Shown: in pieces, positions 1 to 8,575 of the stretch
How positions within the stretch are numbered: the first letter of the stretch is position 1
How the letters are laid out: each line of letters starts with the position of its first letter
NCBI RefSeq assembly: GCF_012524115.1
Contig: NZ_JAAZWB010000089.1
Location: 109,873-173,872, forward strand
Source of the DNA: Bacillus sp. RO1
GTDB taxonomy: Bacteria > Bacillota > Bacilli > Bacillales > Bacillaceae_I
Direction: 5' to 3'
DNA: 64,000 nucleotides
Notes under the pieces: model-generated
What the model saw: the letters and a program-made list of their open reading frames with translations, nothing else
Told to the model about the DNA's origin: nothing
Database searches by the model: none
Translations under genes and position numbers: made by a program

Positions 1-659
1 TTTGCTTCCTCCGTTAGTTCTCCGAATGACGTTATGAGATTAGACTGTTGGATCGTTTGAATGATTTGCTGTGAGTTCACACCATCTTCTTGTAATTCAT
101 CCTTCTTTAATTGAATGATCACTTCATTCTCTTCTAATCCATCAAATTTCACATCTCTTACTTCCGGCAATGCTTCCAGTCTAGGCTCTACTACATTTTT
201 AGCAAATGCTGAAATGTCTTGCATGTTACCATTAAAAATATCCATATAAAACTCATATTCCTGACTAGTAGTCATTTGAAAACTATTAATATACTGAACA
301 CCAGGAATTTGCGTGGACAAAGGGGCTACTGCGGCCTCTATATTTTTATGTACTTCATCCCCTCTTCCTTCTTCTATCATGACAGTGATAGAAGACTTTC
401 CTACATATGTTGCGGAAGTATGAGATTCCACACCATCCAATCCGCTTAAAATTTGTTCAATCGGTGTCGTTACTTTATCTTCTACATCCAATACCGGCAT
501 TTGTCCTGCATCTACCTGGACAATTGTCATGTCAAAGGAAATAGGTGGCATCAATTCCTGATCTAGTTTGTTCAGCGAATAGAAGCCAATCATAAATACA
601 AACACAACTAAAAGTCCAACTGCAATTTTCCTTTTTAAAATGAAATCCATCATCGACAT
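1..659 (-). CDS. RND-family efflux transporter, N-terminal part (SwrC/YerP/AcrB-like), cut by window edge
   Basis: The reading frame stays open from an ATG at 659 to the left edge, giving about 219 residues of a protein that continues outside the window. A GAGGAGA ribosome site lies 8 nt upstream. The start shows the RND layout: a charged LKRK stretch, one hydrophobic helix at about residues 8-30, then a soluble porter-type region with the ELMPPISF and PGVQYI-like segments typical of AcrB/SwrC proteins. The family exports lipophilic compounds across the membrane using proton motive force; in B. subtilis the SwrC homologue gives surfactin resistance. The substrate here is unknown. A terminator separates it from the upstream peptidase gene. 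Confidence 0.85.
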   Translation of the reverse strand, partial: MSMMDFILKRKIAVGLLVVFVFMIGFYSLNKLDQELMPPISFDMTIVQVDAGQMPVLDVEDKVTTPIEQILSGLDGVESHTSATYVGKSSITVMIEEGRGDEVHKNIEAAVAPLSTQIPGVQYINSFQMTTSQEYEFYMDIFNGNMQDISAFAKNVVEPRLEALPEVRDVKFDGLEENEVIIQLKKDELQEDGVNSQQIIQTIQQSNLITSFGELTEEA

Positions 660-810
660 CCCTAAAGTCTCCTCTCCATTAAGAAAAATAAGAATAAATT
701 TCCAACACACCCAAAATTGATTATATGCTCTCCGAAATCAAATAAAAAGCGTTTTTTGGAAAATACTTCTTGAGGCGTAGAAGGGATACGACTAGAGCGC
801 CATCCTTTGT

Positions 811-843
811 CAATAAAAAAAGAACCCGGAAAACCCGAGCCCC
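811..843 (-). terminator. Rho-independent terminator after the S9 peptidase gene
   Basis: Read on the minus strand, a GC-rich stem with several G-T pairs (GGGCTCGG, loop GTTTT, CCGGGTTC) is followed by seven T. It starts 18 nt after the peptidase stop codon. Confidence 0.6.
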
Positions 844-860
844 ACACAATCTTTAAATAA

Positions 861-2639
861 TTATTTATGTTTTTCTAAAAAGTTCAAGATAGCCCTGAAT
901 ACCTTAATTTCATTTTCCTTTTTTGAGAACCCATGTCCTTCATCTTCCAGCACAAGGTACTCTACATCACGGCCCTTTTCTTTTAACGCATCGACAATTT
1001 GATCGGACTCTTTTTTGACTACTCGGGGGTCGTTAGCACCTTGAATAATTAGCATTGGCTTTGTCATGGTATCAAGGTAGGTAATAGGGGAATCAATTGT
1101 CAGGCGTTCTTTATCTTCAACTGGGTCGCCCACCCATTGTTTCATGACCGGTTTCCAGTGTTCTGGCACGGAATCAATGAAGGAGAACAGATTGCTGACA
1201 CCAAAAATATCAATCACAGCCTTAAAATACTCTGGGTGGCGACCATGTAGCAGTAATGCCATGTATCCACCATAGCTGCCGCCCATCAAGAATATCTTAT
1301 CTCTGTCTGCAAACCCTTTTTCAATGATCCATTCCAACCCATGTATATTGTCAAGGCGAGGTCCATGTCCCCAGTCTCCCTCCACCATTTTCATATAAGC
1401 TAATCCGTAGTTGGAAGAGCCACGGAAATTCGGAGCAAAAATACTATATCCTCTATTAACAAGGAATTGGAAATAAGAGCGGAAAAACTTTCGTTCAGAA
1501 GACTGTGGACCACCATGCGGCCAAAGGATTACATGACCATTTGAAACCTCTTCTTTTGCCTTAAAGAATAAAGCTTCAATTTCGAGTCCATCAAAGGATG
1601 GATACGAGAGAATTTCAGGTTCACATAGATCTTCATCCGACACCGCCGGCACACGGTTATTTGTTAATGGTACCCAACCTCCATCTTCTTTCTTATATAT
1701 ATTTGCTGGTTTTGAAGCATTTTTCCCTAGTAAATAGACCGATCCACTTTTACCTATTACTACTTTTTCAATAATAGACACCGGACTGTTAACTTCTTCC
1801 AGTACTTTTTTCTCCAAACAATAGGTATAGAGCTTATCTTCTACGCCTTTGGCTGAAACAAGATATAACTTATTTCCTGTCTTGTCTAAATACATATCAT
1901 TGAAATGCATGTCACTTTTCGATACTCTTGTAAATTTCTTCGTTTCCAAATCAAAATGTGCGAGGTAACCATTATCATCCTCATAGTCCGTTACAAGATA
2001 AACGGAGTTTTCCCCAGTAAATACCGCACTGTCAACGGTGTGCTGACTCTCTGTTTCCGGTGTTAGTTTAGTTGATGTTCCTCCTTGATGTAAATACGCT
2101 TGTGTGTACGTATTTGCATAGTGTCTTAAAGTAATGAAGCTTTCTTCATCTTCTGAGACGGCTATTAAGTAGGTAGACGCATCTGTCCCTTCTACCAATA
2201 ACTTCTCTTCTTTTGTATTTAAGTCGTAACAATAACAGTTTAAATATGTTTCGTTTCCTTTGGTGCTTGTATAATAGATGCGGCTCCCGTCTTTCGAAAA
2301 ACTTGGAGACATGTGACGGTGCTCCAGTTCCACTCTCACATCCTGCAATTCACCGCCGCTGCTTGGTAGAGCATAAATTTGCGTCAGTTCATTCCCATCC
2401 TGGTCGAAGCTTGCTAATATGTATTTTCCGTTTGGATCGTACTTTAAGCCATGACAGCTTTGATTATTAAATGTGAGCGGGTATGGATATTGATTCGGCA
2501 AATCCATTGCCCAAACATTATAGTGACCAGTGAGATTCGTACTGTACACTAACTGTTTTTCATCGGGACTCAATGTAAAATCTTCAATATTAAATACTTT
2601 AAAGAACTGTTCCACTTCAGGTTTTTTAAACGTAAGCAA
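861..2639 (-). CDS. S9 family prolyl oligopeptidase-type serine peptidase
   Basis: This 592-residue cytoplasmic protein has an N-terminal region of about 350 residues with repeated YYTS/YLVS-type blades, as in the beta-propeller of S9 peptidases. An alpha/beta-hydrolase domain follows. The catalytic triad is visible: Ser455 in GGSYGGYM, Asp537 in GANDPR and His569 in DEGHGFS. The family cleaves peptides or acyl-peptides too short to fold, and the propeller screens substrates. No signal peptide is present. The start is a TTG, chosen because GGGGGAAG lies 7 nt upstream and the next ATG is far inside the propeller. The gene appears to be transcribed alone. The exact specificity cannot be read from the sequence. 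Confidence 0.9.
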   Translation of the reverse strand: MLTFKKPEVEQFFKVFNIEDFTLSPDEKQLVYSTNLTGHYNVWAMDLPNQYPYPLTFNNQSCHGLKYDPNGKYILASFDQDGNELTQIYALPSSGGELQDVRVELEHRHMSPSFSKDGSRIYYTSTKGNETYLNCYCYDLNTKEEKLLVEGTDASTYLIAVSEDEESFITLRHYANTYTQAYLHQGGTSTKLTPETESQHTVDSAVFTGENSVYLVTDYEDDNGYLAHFDLETKKFTRVSKSDMHFNDMYLDKTGNKLYLVSAKGVEDKLYTYCLEKKVLEEVNSPVSIIEKVVIGKSGSVYLLGKNASKPANIYKKEDGGWVPLTNNRVPAVSDEDLCEPEILSYPSFDGLEIEALFFKAKEEVSNGHVILWPHGGPQSSERKFFRSYFQFLVNRGYSIFAPNFRGSSNYGLAYMKMVEGDWGHGPRLDNIHGLEWIIEKGFADRDKIFLMGGSYGGYMALLLHGRHPEYFKAVIDIFGVSNLFSFIDSVPEHWKPVMKQWVGDPVEDKERLTIDSPITYLDTMTKPMLIIQGANDPRVVKKESDQIVDALKEKGRDVEYLVLEDEGHGFSKKENEIKVFRAILNFLEKHK

Positions 2640-2790
2640 TTGACTTCCCCCTTTATCTATTCTCCCTTACTATTTCGAGAAACAAAACAAAAACCCTTTA
2701 ATTTTTTGAAATTTCGACATATTATGGCTGATTTCACAAAAACTATGTTATATTGTGGAGTAAAGAACATGATATAAGGGGTCATAATCA

Positions 2791-3981
2791 ATGAATGCAA
2801 AAGTAAAATATTTATTCCCAATTCTTATCATATTGCTATTGGGGACCGTTTTTTCTGTATTGTCTTATAAACATTTTGACAGTTTTTTTGGGAGCGATAA
2901 TCAAGAAGAACTCGTTGTACAACCGGTTAAATTACATCATTCAACGAAGTCATTAAAAGAAGAAAAAGGTTTTCGCACGGAAGCTACCCTTTCTGCTGTT
3001 GGAGATTTACTTATCCATAGTACGGTCTATGATGCTGCAAAAACAGGGGAGAACAGCTATGATTTTAATCCAATGCTAGACAAGGTGAAATCCCACCTAC
3101 TAGAAACCGATATCTCCATTGCAAATCAAGAAACGATCATAGGGGGAACGGAAATAGGGTTATCTAACTATCCTAGTTTTAACAGTCCATTTGAAGTTGC
3201 TGATGCTCTTCAAGAAGCTGGCGTTGATATCGTAAGCATCGCCAACAACCACACATTGGACCGCGGCGAAAAAGCCATCATGAATGCCATTAACCATTAC
3301 GAAACCATCGGGATGAAATATGTCGGTGGCTATAAGAGCAATGAAGATAAAGCACGATTACGGACCATATCTAAAAATGGCATTGAATTCTCATTCTTGT
3401 CTTATACATATGGAACAAACGGTATTCCTGTTCCGGAAGGGAAAGAGTTCTTTGTTAACCTGATTGATCGTGAGGCGATAAAAAAAGACGTGGAAGAGGC
3501 CAAACAAAATTCAGATGTCGTCGTAGTTGCCATGCACTGGGGAGTAGAATACATCCTTTTTCCAAACTCCGAACAAGAAGAACTTGCAGACTTTCTAGCT
3601 GAAATTGGGGTCGACATCGTGATCGGACATCACCCTCATGTATTGCAGCCAATGAAGTTTATGGACAGGCCTGATGGTGGTAAAATGTTTGTCGTCTATT
3701 CATTGGGCAATTTCCTTTCTGGTCAAAAAGATGACTACAAAGATATCGGTGGTATCCTTCAACTCCATGTGGAAAAGACGGTAGATGGTCAGGAGAGTAA
3801 TATCGATATTAAAGTGGATAATTTCATCCCTACGTATGTTTCACAGATAAACCCTACTAAATATCATGTGGTTCCATTAAAGGACGCAGCTTCATTTGGG
3901 TTTCCGCAGGCAGAGGCCAAGAACGAGGAAATGATGAAGCATATGTATCAATGGTTACAAGAAGATGAAATAAGAAACTAA
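2791..3981 (+). CDS. CapA family protein (poly-gamma-glutamate synthesis type metallophosphatase fold)
   Basis: The 396-residue protein starts with one hydrophobic helix (about residues 7-26) that would anchor it with the rest outside the membrane. The PGA_cap/CapA domain follows, with the fold's metal-site motifs in order: AVGDLLIH near 69-76, NHTLDRG, MHWGVEY, GHHPHVLQP and SLGNFLSG. CapA/PgsA proteins take part in poly-gamma-glutamate synthesis or export, but many Bacillus genomes carry stand-alone CapA-like proteins of unknown role. No capB or capC gene is nearby, so a capsule function is not supported here. It is divergent from the S9 peptidase gene. Confidence 0.85.
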   Translation: MNAKVKYLFPILIILLLGTVFSVLSYKHFDSFFGSDNQEELVVQPVKLHHSTKSLKEEKGFRTEATLSAVGDLLIHSTVYDAAKTGENSYDFNPMLDKVKSHLLETDISIANQETIIGGTEIGLSNYPSFNSPFEVADALQEAGVDIVSIANNHTLDRGEKAIMNAINHYETIGMKYVGGYKSNEDKARLRTISKNGIEFSFLSYTYGTNGIPVPEGKEFFVNLIDREAIKKDVEEAKQNSDVVVVAMHWGVEYILFPNSEQEELADFLAEIGVDIVIGHHPHVLQPMKFMDRPDGGKMFVVYSLGNFLSGQKDDYKDIGGILQLHVEKTVDGQESNIDIKVDNFIPTYVSQINPTKYHVVPLKDAASFGFPQAEAKNEEMMKHMYQWLQEDEIRN

Positions 3982-4168
3982 ATGGACAAGCATCGAACCA
4001 ATAATCGGGGTCGGTGCTTTTATTTTATCTAAAGCTGTTTCATTTGGTTGCATATGTGGAATTCAGGTATAATAAGGGTGTATATACATATTGCGTTCAT
4101 GCGAAAGCATCTTTCCTTTTTTTCAAGGCAACGTAATACAATCAAAAGAGACAAAAGGAGTTGCTGTT

Positions 4169-4456
4169 ATGAATATTCACATGTCAGATCAAGCCTTAGA
4201 ATGGTATAAAAGTGAGCTGCACTTAAAAAAGGGAGATAACATAAAATTTCAAGTGCGCTATGGAGGATGCAGCACTGTCCAGAAGGGATTTTCTTTAGGT
4301 ATTGTAAAAGAAGAGCCAGATCAAGCTGTTGCTACCACTGAAAAAGACGGCATTACGTTCTTTGTGGAAGAAAAAGATGCTTGGTACTTTGATGGTCATG
4401 ATCTTCATATTAAGTTCGATGAACAATTGAATGAACCTAAATTTGACTATGAGTGA
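4169..4456 (+). CDS. HesB/IscA-like family protein (YneR-type)
   Basis: A 95-residue protein matching what I recall of B. subtilis YneR, a member of the HesB/IscA-like beta-fold family. It has the RYGGCSTVQKGFSLG segment with one Cys but lacks the C-terminal CxC pair that A-type Fe-S carriers use, so Fe-S transfer is doubtful. An upstream in-frame ATG at 4091 exists, but AAAGGAG lies 8 nt before the ATG at 4169 and the family begins with MNIHMS-like sequence. It converges on yneQ across a shared terminator, as expected from the B. subtilis order. Confidence 0.85.
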   Translation: MNIHMSDQALEWYKSELHLKKGDNIKFQVRYGGCSTVQKGFSLGIVKEEPDQAVATTEKDGITFFVEEKDAWYFDGHDLHIKFDEQLNEPKFDYE

Positions 4457-4459
4457 GCA

Positions 4460-4498
4460 TAAAAAAGAATTAGGGCGAAAAAGTCCTAATTCTTTATT
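4460..4498. terminator. Bidirectional terminator between yneR-like and yneQ-like genes
   Basis: The 9-bp stem AGAATTAGG / CCTAATTCT has an A-run on its left side and a T-rich right side, so it can serve both converging genes. Confidence 0.75.
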
Positions 4499-4799
4499 TA
4501 TGCTCAAAAAAGCGAGTAATTTGATTCCATTGACCTTCTTTTTTCAAAATCTCAAGCTGAGTATCTCCGATTAGATCAAAATGAGGATATTTATCCCTTC
4601 TATGTATCCATTCTTCCTTCAACCCATATTGATGGCCCCATTTAATGAGTTTATTTACATCACAGCAACCGGCTTTTGTAACGGTTGTAATGCCATCAAA
4701 ACGTGGGTGAATCCAATAGTGGGTTAGGAAGGCAATCTCCCCGTTTATCACCTTCTCTTTCCATTCTTGAAGTTCCACACGCTTAATTCCGAAAGCCAT
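4494..4799 (-). CDS. yneQ: YneQ-like conserved protein
   Basis: A 101-residue protein of unknown function that resembles B. subtilis YneQ along its length. Visible features are FLTHYWIHPRF, the TKAGCCDVNKL segment with adjacent cysteines, and KWGHQYGLKEEWIHRRDKYPHFDL. The Cys pair with several His suggests a possible metal site, but this is inference. It lies 3 nt downstream of the thioesterase gene, so the two are almost certainly co-transcribed. The position in the yneP-yneQ-yneR order supports the assignment. Confidence 0.85.
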   Translation of the reverse strand: MAFGIKRVELQEWKEKVINGEIAFLTHYWIHPRFDGITTVTKAGCCDVNKLIKWGHQYGLKEEWIHRRDKYPHFDLIGDTQLEILKKEGQWNQITRFFEHK

Positions 4800-4802
4800 A
4801 AT

Positions 4803-5228
4803 TTACTCTCCTTGCTTTTTTGCATTTTCATAAGCAGAATGCCACTCTGGGTATTTTTTTCGAATGATTATTGGCTTGAAGTTATCCTTTTTCACACAAA
4901 CATGCGAGGAACTTCCAACAAGCGCGATTTCCTCATCTTGTGTAAGTATTTGATAACCATAAACTACTCGGAAGCCATCATAGGTTTCAATCCATGTATG
5001 TATCGACGCCACTTCCCCGTAACGCAGCGGTTTCTTATATGTAACATTTATGTCTATCACAGGCGAAATCACTCCGTCCTGCTCCATTTCTGCGTAGGAA
5101 AAGCCTAAGTCTTTAATAAGTTGTGTTCTGCCGAGTTCCATCCATACCAGGTAATTGGCATGATACACAACCCCCATTTGATCTGTCTCAGCATAACGTA
5201 CTTCAATTTCTTTTTTAGAAATCAGCAT
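4803..5228 (-). CDS. yneP: Acyl-CoA thioesterase of the hot-dog fold (YneP, 4HBT/YbgC type)
   Basis: The 141-residue protein has the 4-hydroxybenzoyl-CoA thioesterase signature YAETDQMGVVYHANYLVWMELGR at residues 12-34. Asp16 is the catalytic acid position, and HANY follows. Such enzymes hydrolyse short or medium acyl-CoA thioesters in the cytoplasm; the physiological substrate of YneP is not known to me. A GGGGGAG ribosome site precedes the ATG. It heads a two-gene unit with yneQ, downstream of the sspN-tlp pair. Confidence 0.85.
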   Translation of the reverse strand: MLISKKEIEVRYAETDQMGVVYHANYLVWMELGRTQLIKDLGFSYAEMEQDGVISPVIDINVTYKKPLRYGEVASIHTWIETYDGFRVVYGYQILTQDEEIALVGSSSHVCVKKDNFKPIIIRKKYPEWHSAYENAKKQGE

Positions 5229-5301
5229 CTCTACTCCCCCATTTACTTGGCTGTATTTGATAATGATAACATAAAAGAATATTTTTCCACATTAAAAGAG
5301 T

Positions 5302-5333
5302 TAAAAAAAGACGGGCATGAACGCTGCCCGTCT
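5302..5333 (-). terminator. Terminator after tlp
   Basis: On the minus strand the 9-bp stem AGACGGGCA / TGCCCGTCT is followed by seven T, starting a few bases after the tlp stop codon. Confidence 0.85.
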
Positions 5334-5340
5334 TCCCCTT

Positions 5341-5583
5341 TTACTTAAAACCGTTTTCGCGAGCACTCGCTTCGTCTTTAATCTCAGACCTAAAAGCTGC
5401 AATGCTTTCTTCGCGACGGTGGTTTTTTGCTTCAATGCGAGCTCTTTCCTCTTCATTGGCAAATTGCATGGAGTCATGCGCTTCCTCAATATTCTCTATT
5501 GTGTTCTGCACCATGCTTTGTAGTTTTTCTACATTATCACTGCGATCATCCGGGTTTGCACGATGTTGTTTGTTTTGGTCCAT
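5341..5583 (-). CDS. tlp: Small acid-soluble spore protein Tlp
   Basis: The 80-residue, highly charged, helical protein contains the Tlp family core [13 protein letters not shown] and TIENIEEAH, and ends with [13 protein letters not shown] and [14 protein letters not shown] sequence. Tlp is a minor spore-core protein made in the forespore and known from B. subtilis to be expressed with sspN under sigma G. Here it follows sspN on the same strand after 91 nt, with GGGAGGCG upstream of its ATG and a strong terminator downstream. It has no thioredoxin CxxC, as is normal for this family despite its name. Confidence 0.93.
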   Translation of the reverse strand: MDQNKQHRANPDDRSDNVEKLQSMVQNTIENIEEAHDSMQFANEEERARIEAKNHRREESIAAFRSEIKDEASARENGFK

Positions 5584-5674
5584 AACAAAACGCCTCCCTT
5601 TATCGAATGAATGGTACTACAAGCTATATTCTTTACTTTGAAGGCTTAAATAACACTTGAAATAGTTGGATGTA

Positions 5675-5818
5675 TTATTCACCCTTAGTTTGAATTACTT
5701 GAGCGTGTTTACCAGATGTATCTTGCATTTGTTTGCCTTTATTACCGCCAGCCTCTTGTGGTTGAGTGCCGATGTGGTTTGGCATAAAATGTTTTCTGCT
5801 TCCTTTTGGATTACTCAT
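5675..5818 (-). CDS. sspN: Small acid-soluble spore protein N
   Basis: A 47-residue reading frame starts [19 protein letters not shown] and contains [15 protein letters not shown], matching the SspN family of minor spore-core proteins. GGAGGGATG precedes the start (GGAGG, about 7 nt before ATG). It lies directly upstream of tlp in the same direction, as in B. subtilis, so forespore sigma G control is expected. No sigma G promoter could be assigned with confidence. Confidence 0.92.
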   Translation of the reverse strand: MSNPKGSRKHFMPNHIGTQPQEAGGNKGKQMQDTSGKHAQVIQTKGE

Positions 5819-5885
5819 TAAAACATCCCTCCTACCTTTACTATCTCAAGGTGGAGGGATATTCATAACAAGAAATATTTGAAAG

Positions 5886-6020
5886 TTATTCTGCCGCTTT
5901 ATTTAACATTTTTTCTTCTAAGCGGTCTTCAATTTTACGGAGTGCCTCTTCGTCTTTTAATAACAGCTGTTTGTTCTCTAAAACAAGTTCTTCAAATGAA
6001 CGTTTACGAATTCTTCTCAT
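5886..6020 (-). CDS. FbpB-family small basic protein
   Basis: The 44-residue protein starts MRRIRKRSFEELVLENKQ and continues as one charged helix rich in Lys, Arg and Glu, matching Fur-regulated basic proteins of the FbpB type. In B. subtilis FbpB helps a small RNA repress iron-using proteins when iron is scarce. AGGTGAGACG lies before the ATG. I could not find a convincing Fur box in the 110 nt upstream, so iron regulation here is only inferred from the family. Confidence 0.8.
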   Translation of the reverse strand: MRRIRKRSFEELVLENKQLLLKDEEALRKIEDRLEEKMLNKAAE

Positions 6021-6299
6021 CGTCTCACCTACTTATTTATTATTGTAATAGTATTAATGTCCAAAATACTCTAAAATTATGATAACTTTAAGCGGAATTA
6101 ATTAGAATTTCATGAAAATTAGAAGATATCAGTGAAATAGAGATCTTTTTAGAGAAGTAGCTATTGTTTTTATATCCGTTTTCAGAAAATTTAAAACTGG
6201 TATAAAAAACCACTTAAAACGAATATATGTTCTTGTTTCACTTTCATAGTTACTGTACAATTAAAAGTAAGAAAATTATATAAAGTGGGGATTTTTTTT

Positions 6300-6758
6300 A
6301 TGGAATTGACAATTTCACCTTATCAAGCTTATCGAAACAATATGGAATTCTTTTATTCATTTACAACCAAGACCGAAGGCGAACTAAACCAACCAATACA
6401 AAAAGGAAAATGGTCCATCAAGGAAATCATCGGTCATATATACTTTTGGGATTTATTCTTATTGGAAGATATGGTACCTGAAATGAAGGACAGCGGTGTT
6501 CTACCAAACTTTCCAGAACATGATGAATACAATAATAAAGCCATTCACTCCATAAAGTCTTTTTCAAGTACTAATGATTTATTAGAGGAATTTGTTATTA
6601 CTAGGAAGAAGTTAATAAGTAATATGGAAAAATTGAATCAAGAAGTAAAATTCACCATTGGAAACAATAAACGCAATTTTACTCCACAAACATTTCTAGG
6701 CATGTTTGTGGAACACGATATACACCATATGGAACAAATTAAAAACATGGCCGACTGA
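6300..6758 (+). CDS. DinB/YfiT-like family protein
   Basis: A 152-residue four-helix-bundle protein of the DinB/DUF664 type. Three histidines sit where the family places its metal ligands: the His of EIIGHIYFW near residue 46, and two in VEHDIHHMEQI near the C-terminus. WSIKEIIGHIYFW is a typical family signature. Members include putative metal-dependent thiol transferases, but most have no known role. AAAGTGGGG lies just before the ATG. A GTG start 15 nt upstream would bury this ribosome site, so I rejected it. The next gene begins 13 nt downstream, suggesting one transcript. Confidence 0.8.
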   Translation: MELTISPYQAYRNNMEFFYSFTTKTEGELNQPIQKGKWSIKEIIGHIYFWDLFLLEDMVPEMKDSGVLPNFPEHDEYNNKAIHSIKSFSSTNDLLEEFVITRKKLISNMEKLNQEVKFTIGNNKRNFTPQTFLGMFVEHDIHHMEQIKNMAD

Positions 6759-6771
6759 ATAGAGGTGAGAC

Positions 6772-7467
6772 ATGAAGAAGAAAACGTGGATTTTTATCTC
6801 ATGTATCCTAACCTTCCTTTTATGCTTTACCTTTCTTTTTAAGGAAGGCATCATTTGGGACTATCTTGGAATTAATGTTTCTCTTCCTTTTAAGAAAACG
6901 ATGGATATCCCTTCCACATTATCTGGCTCAGATCAAAATAATAATGGGATACCAGATGAATTAGACATTGTTTATACTGCAAGAAAAGAGGTAGAGCAGC
7001 GTACACCTTATAAAAGTGTGTATTATGACGGTGGTTATCCACCAGATACAGAAGGTGTTTGTACGGACGTGGTCTGGCGTGGTCTTTTAGGAGCAGCAAT
7101 AAACTTAAAGGATCTTATGGATAAAGACATAGCCGAAAATACAGAATTGTATCCAAGAGTCGGCGGTTCACCTGACCCTAATATTGATTTTAGGCGTGTC
7201 CCAAACCAATCTGTCTTTTTTGAAAGGTATGCAGAATCATTGACCACTGAAGTTAAAAAAGGTGATATACACAATTTAGAGCAATGGCAACCTGGTGACA
7301 TCGTCGTGTTTCTTGGTGGAGATTTTGATCATGTTGGCATTGTTTCTGATAAACGTACGAAAGATGGTATCCCATACATTATTCATAATACTTACCCATT
7401 TGCATCTGAAATTAAGTTAACATCTTTTAAATCGCCGATAACCGGTCATTTTCGCTGGAAATATTAA
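6772..7467 (+). CDS. DUF1287 domain protein, exported or membrane-anchored NlpC/P60-like
   Basis: The 231-residue protein begins with Lys residues and a hydrophobic helix (about 5-24), so it is secreted or anchored. The rest fits DUF1287: GGYPPDTEGVCTDVVWRG with a likely active Cys, DPNIDFRRVPNQ, and a late WQPGDIVVFLGGDFDHVGIVSD with a likely active His, then IIHNTY. This Cys-His order matches papain-like NlpC/P60 hydrolases, so a cell-wall or peptide substrate is likely but unproven. It follows the DinB-like gene at 13 nt, with GAGGTGAG before its ATG. Confidence 0.82.
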   Translation: MKKKTWIFISCILTFLLCFTFLFKEGIIWDYLGINVSLPFKKTMDIPSTLSGSDQNNNGIPDELDIVYTARKEVEQRTPYKSVYYDGGYPPDTEGVCTDVVWRGLLGAAINLKDLMDKDIAENTELYPRVGGSPDPNIDFRRVPNQSVFFERYAESLTTEVKKGDIHNLEQWQPGDIVVFLGGDFDHVGIVSDKRTKDGIPYIIHNTYPFASEIKLTSFKSPITGHFRWKY

Positions 7468-7500
7468 AAGAGGTTGCACAGACCTTCCTCTGTACAACCT
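7464..7500. terminator. Terminator between the DUF1287 gene and the TlpA-like gene
   Basis: The 12-bp stem AGGTTGCACAGA / TCTGTACAACCT has one mismatch. The minus-strand reading ends in CTTTTAA, so it fits the TlpA-like gene better than the plus-strand gene. Confidence 0.6.
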
Positions 7501-7506
7501 CCCTCA

Positions 7507-8016
7507 TTAATTCATTTTACCAACCTGTTCTTCCATCAACTCATATGTCATGGGTCCTAAATGCATATAGGAAATGACACCCTCTGAATCGATAAAGAAA
7601 GTAGATGGCATAGTCAAGACTTGATAGTGCCTAAAGATATCTTCTTCATCAAGAAGAATTGGAAAAGTATATCCACCCTCTTCTACATATTTCCTAACTG
7701 AATCTATACTTGGCTCGCTAGTAGTCAAATTAACAGCAAGCATCACGACGTCCTCATTTTCTGTGTGATATTTTTGCATTTCTGGCATTTCAGCTCTGCA
7801 CGGACCACACCAAGTAGCCCAGAAGTTCACAATGACTTTTTTTCCTTCATAATCGGATAGTTGTGCTGTATTTCCATCTAGTGTACTTAGTTCAAAGTCC
7901 ATTGCTTTGTTCCCTGGTTGTGTGCCAGTAGCCGGATCTTTTTCTCCAAAAACCTGAAGGATTGCATAGCCACTTAATGCAACTAGAAAGGCAATTGCTA
8001 TTATTTTTTTTACCAT
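7507..8016 (-). CDS. yneN: TlpA/ResA-like thiol-disulfide oxidoreductase (YneN-type)
   Basis: The 169-residue protein has an N-terminal membrane anchor (about residues 5-22) and an extracytoplasmic thioredoxin fold with WCGPC (Cys70, Cys73) and the cis-proline loop TMPSTFFID. ResA/TlpA proteins reduce disulfides outside the membrane, for example in apocytochrome c or spore proteins. Its position directly downstream of aconitase matches B. subtilis yneN. Here a membrane-protein gene separates it from acnA by order. The ccdA electron donor gene is about 30 kb away in the same window. Confidence 0.85.
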   Translation of the reverse strand: MVKKIIAIAFLVALSGYAILQVFGEKDPATGTQPGNKAMDFELSTLDGNTAQLSDYEGKKVIVNFWATWCGPCRAEMPEMQKYHTENEDVVMLAVNLTTSEPSIDSVRKYVEEGGYTFPILLDEEDIFRHYQVLTMPSTFFIDSEGVISYMHLGPMTYELMEEQVGKMN

Positions 8017-8030
8017 CTACATTCCCACCT

Positions 8031-8435
8031 TTATAAAATTGCCATTATTCCGTAATAGCTAGAGATGATGATAACTATACTTGGAATCAAAATGATTGTT
8101 GAAGTTCTAATATGTAAGTTGGATTGATGAAGTTTCCAAAATAAGTACGCTGTTGTTACAAATGTTGCTAGATAAAAACCCCTTGTCCCCCCAGTAAAAA
8201 ATAGCAGACCAAAAGGATTTGTCCAAATAATGGACGGCCTGAATATAATAATACTGAATTTAAAGAAAAGGATCCATATCAGTAAACCAGTTATTAAATG
8301 ATTCTCCACTGTTTTAACCAATTCCGGTTTATCTCTAAGGTATATAGCAATATAAAGATATGCTAATAAACATGAAAAAAGAAGAACCAGATAAGACTTC
8401 TTTATTAGCAGCGGACCTAATTGAACAGCATCCAT
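8031..8435 (-). CDS. Hypothetical polytopic membrane protein
   Basis: The 134-residue protein has about four membrane helices (near residues 13-32, 45-64, 83-101 and 113-131). I do not recognise the family. The segment FRPSIIWTNPFGLLFFTGGTRG lies between helices 2 and 3. It is 14 nt upstream of the TlpA-like gene on the same strand, so a shared transcript and a link to extracytoplasmic thiol chemistry are possible but only inferred. AAAGGAGT-type ribosome sequence precedes the ATG. Confidence 0.65.
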   Translation of the reverse strand: MDAVQLGPLLIKKSYLVLLFSCLLAYLYIAIYLRDKPELVKTVENHLITGLLIWILFFKFSIIIFRPSIIWTNPFGLLFFTGGTRGFYLATFVTTAYLFWKLHQSNLHIRTSTIILIPSIVIIISSYYGIMAIL

Positions 8436-8529
8436 ACCGTACTCCTTTACGATGTATTACTATCATTTAACCATACATATAAGTGTACGGTAGTTTAACC
8501 TATGTCAATTTTATAACATTTAAGTCAAA

Positions 8530-8566
8530 AGAAAAAGCTGGTCTCGGATTAAAAGAGACCAGCTTA
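8530..8566 (-). terminator. Terminator after aconitase gene
   Basis: The perfect 11-bp stem AAGCTGGTCTC / GAGACCAGCTT, read on the minus strand, ends in TTTTTC. Confidence 0.85.
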
Positions 8567-8575
8567 TAAATTGAA

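Noticed and set aside
662..847. 61-codon minus-strand frame between the S9 peptidase and the RND gene
   Set aside because: It contains the peptidase terminator and has no ribosome site or recognisable sequence.
6021..6130. Fur box upstream of the FbpB-like gene
   Set aside because: Only loose AT-rich similarity; no 7-1-7 inverted repeat was found.
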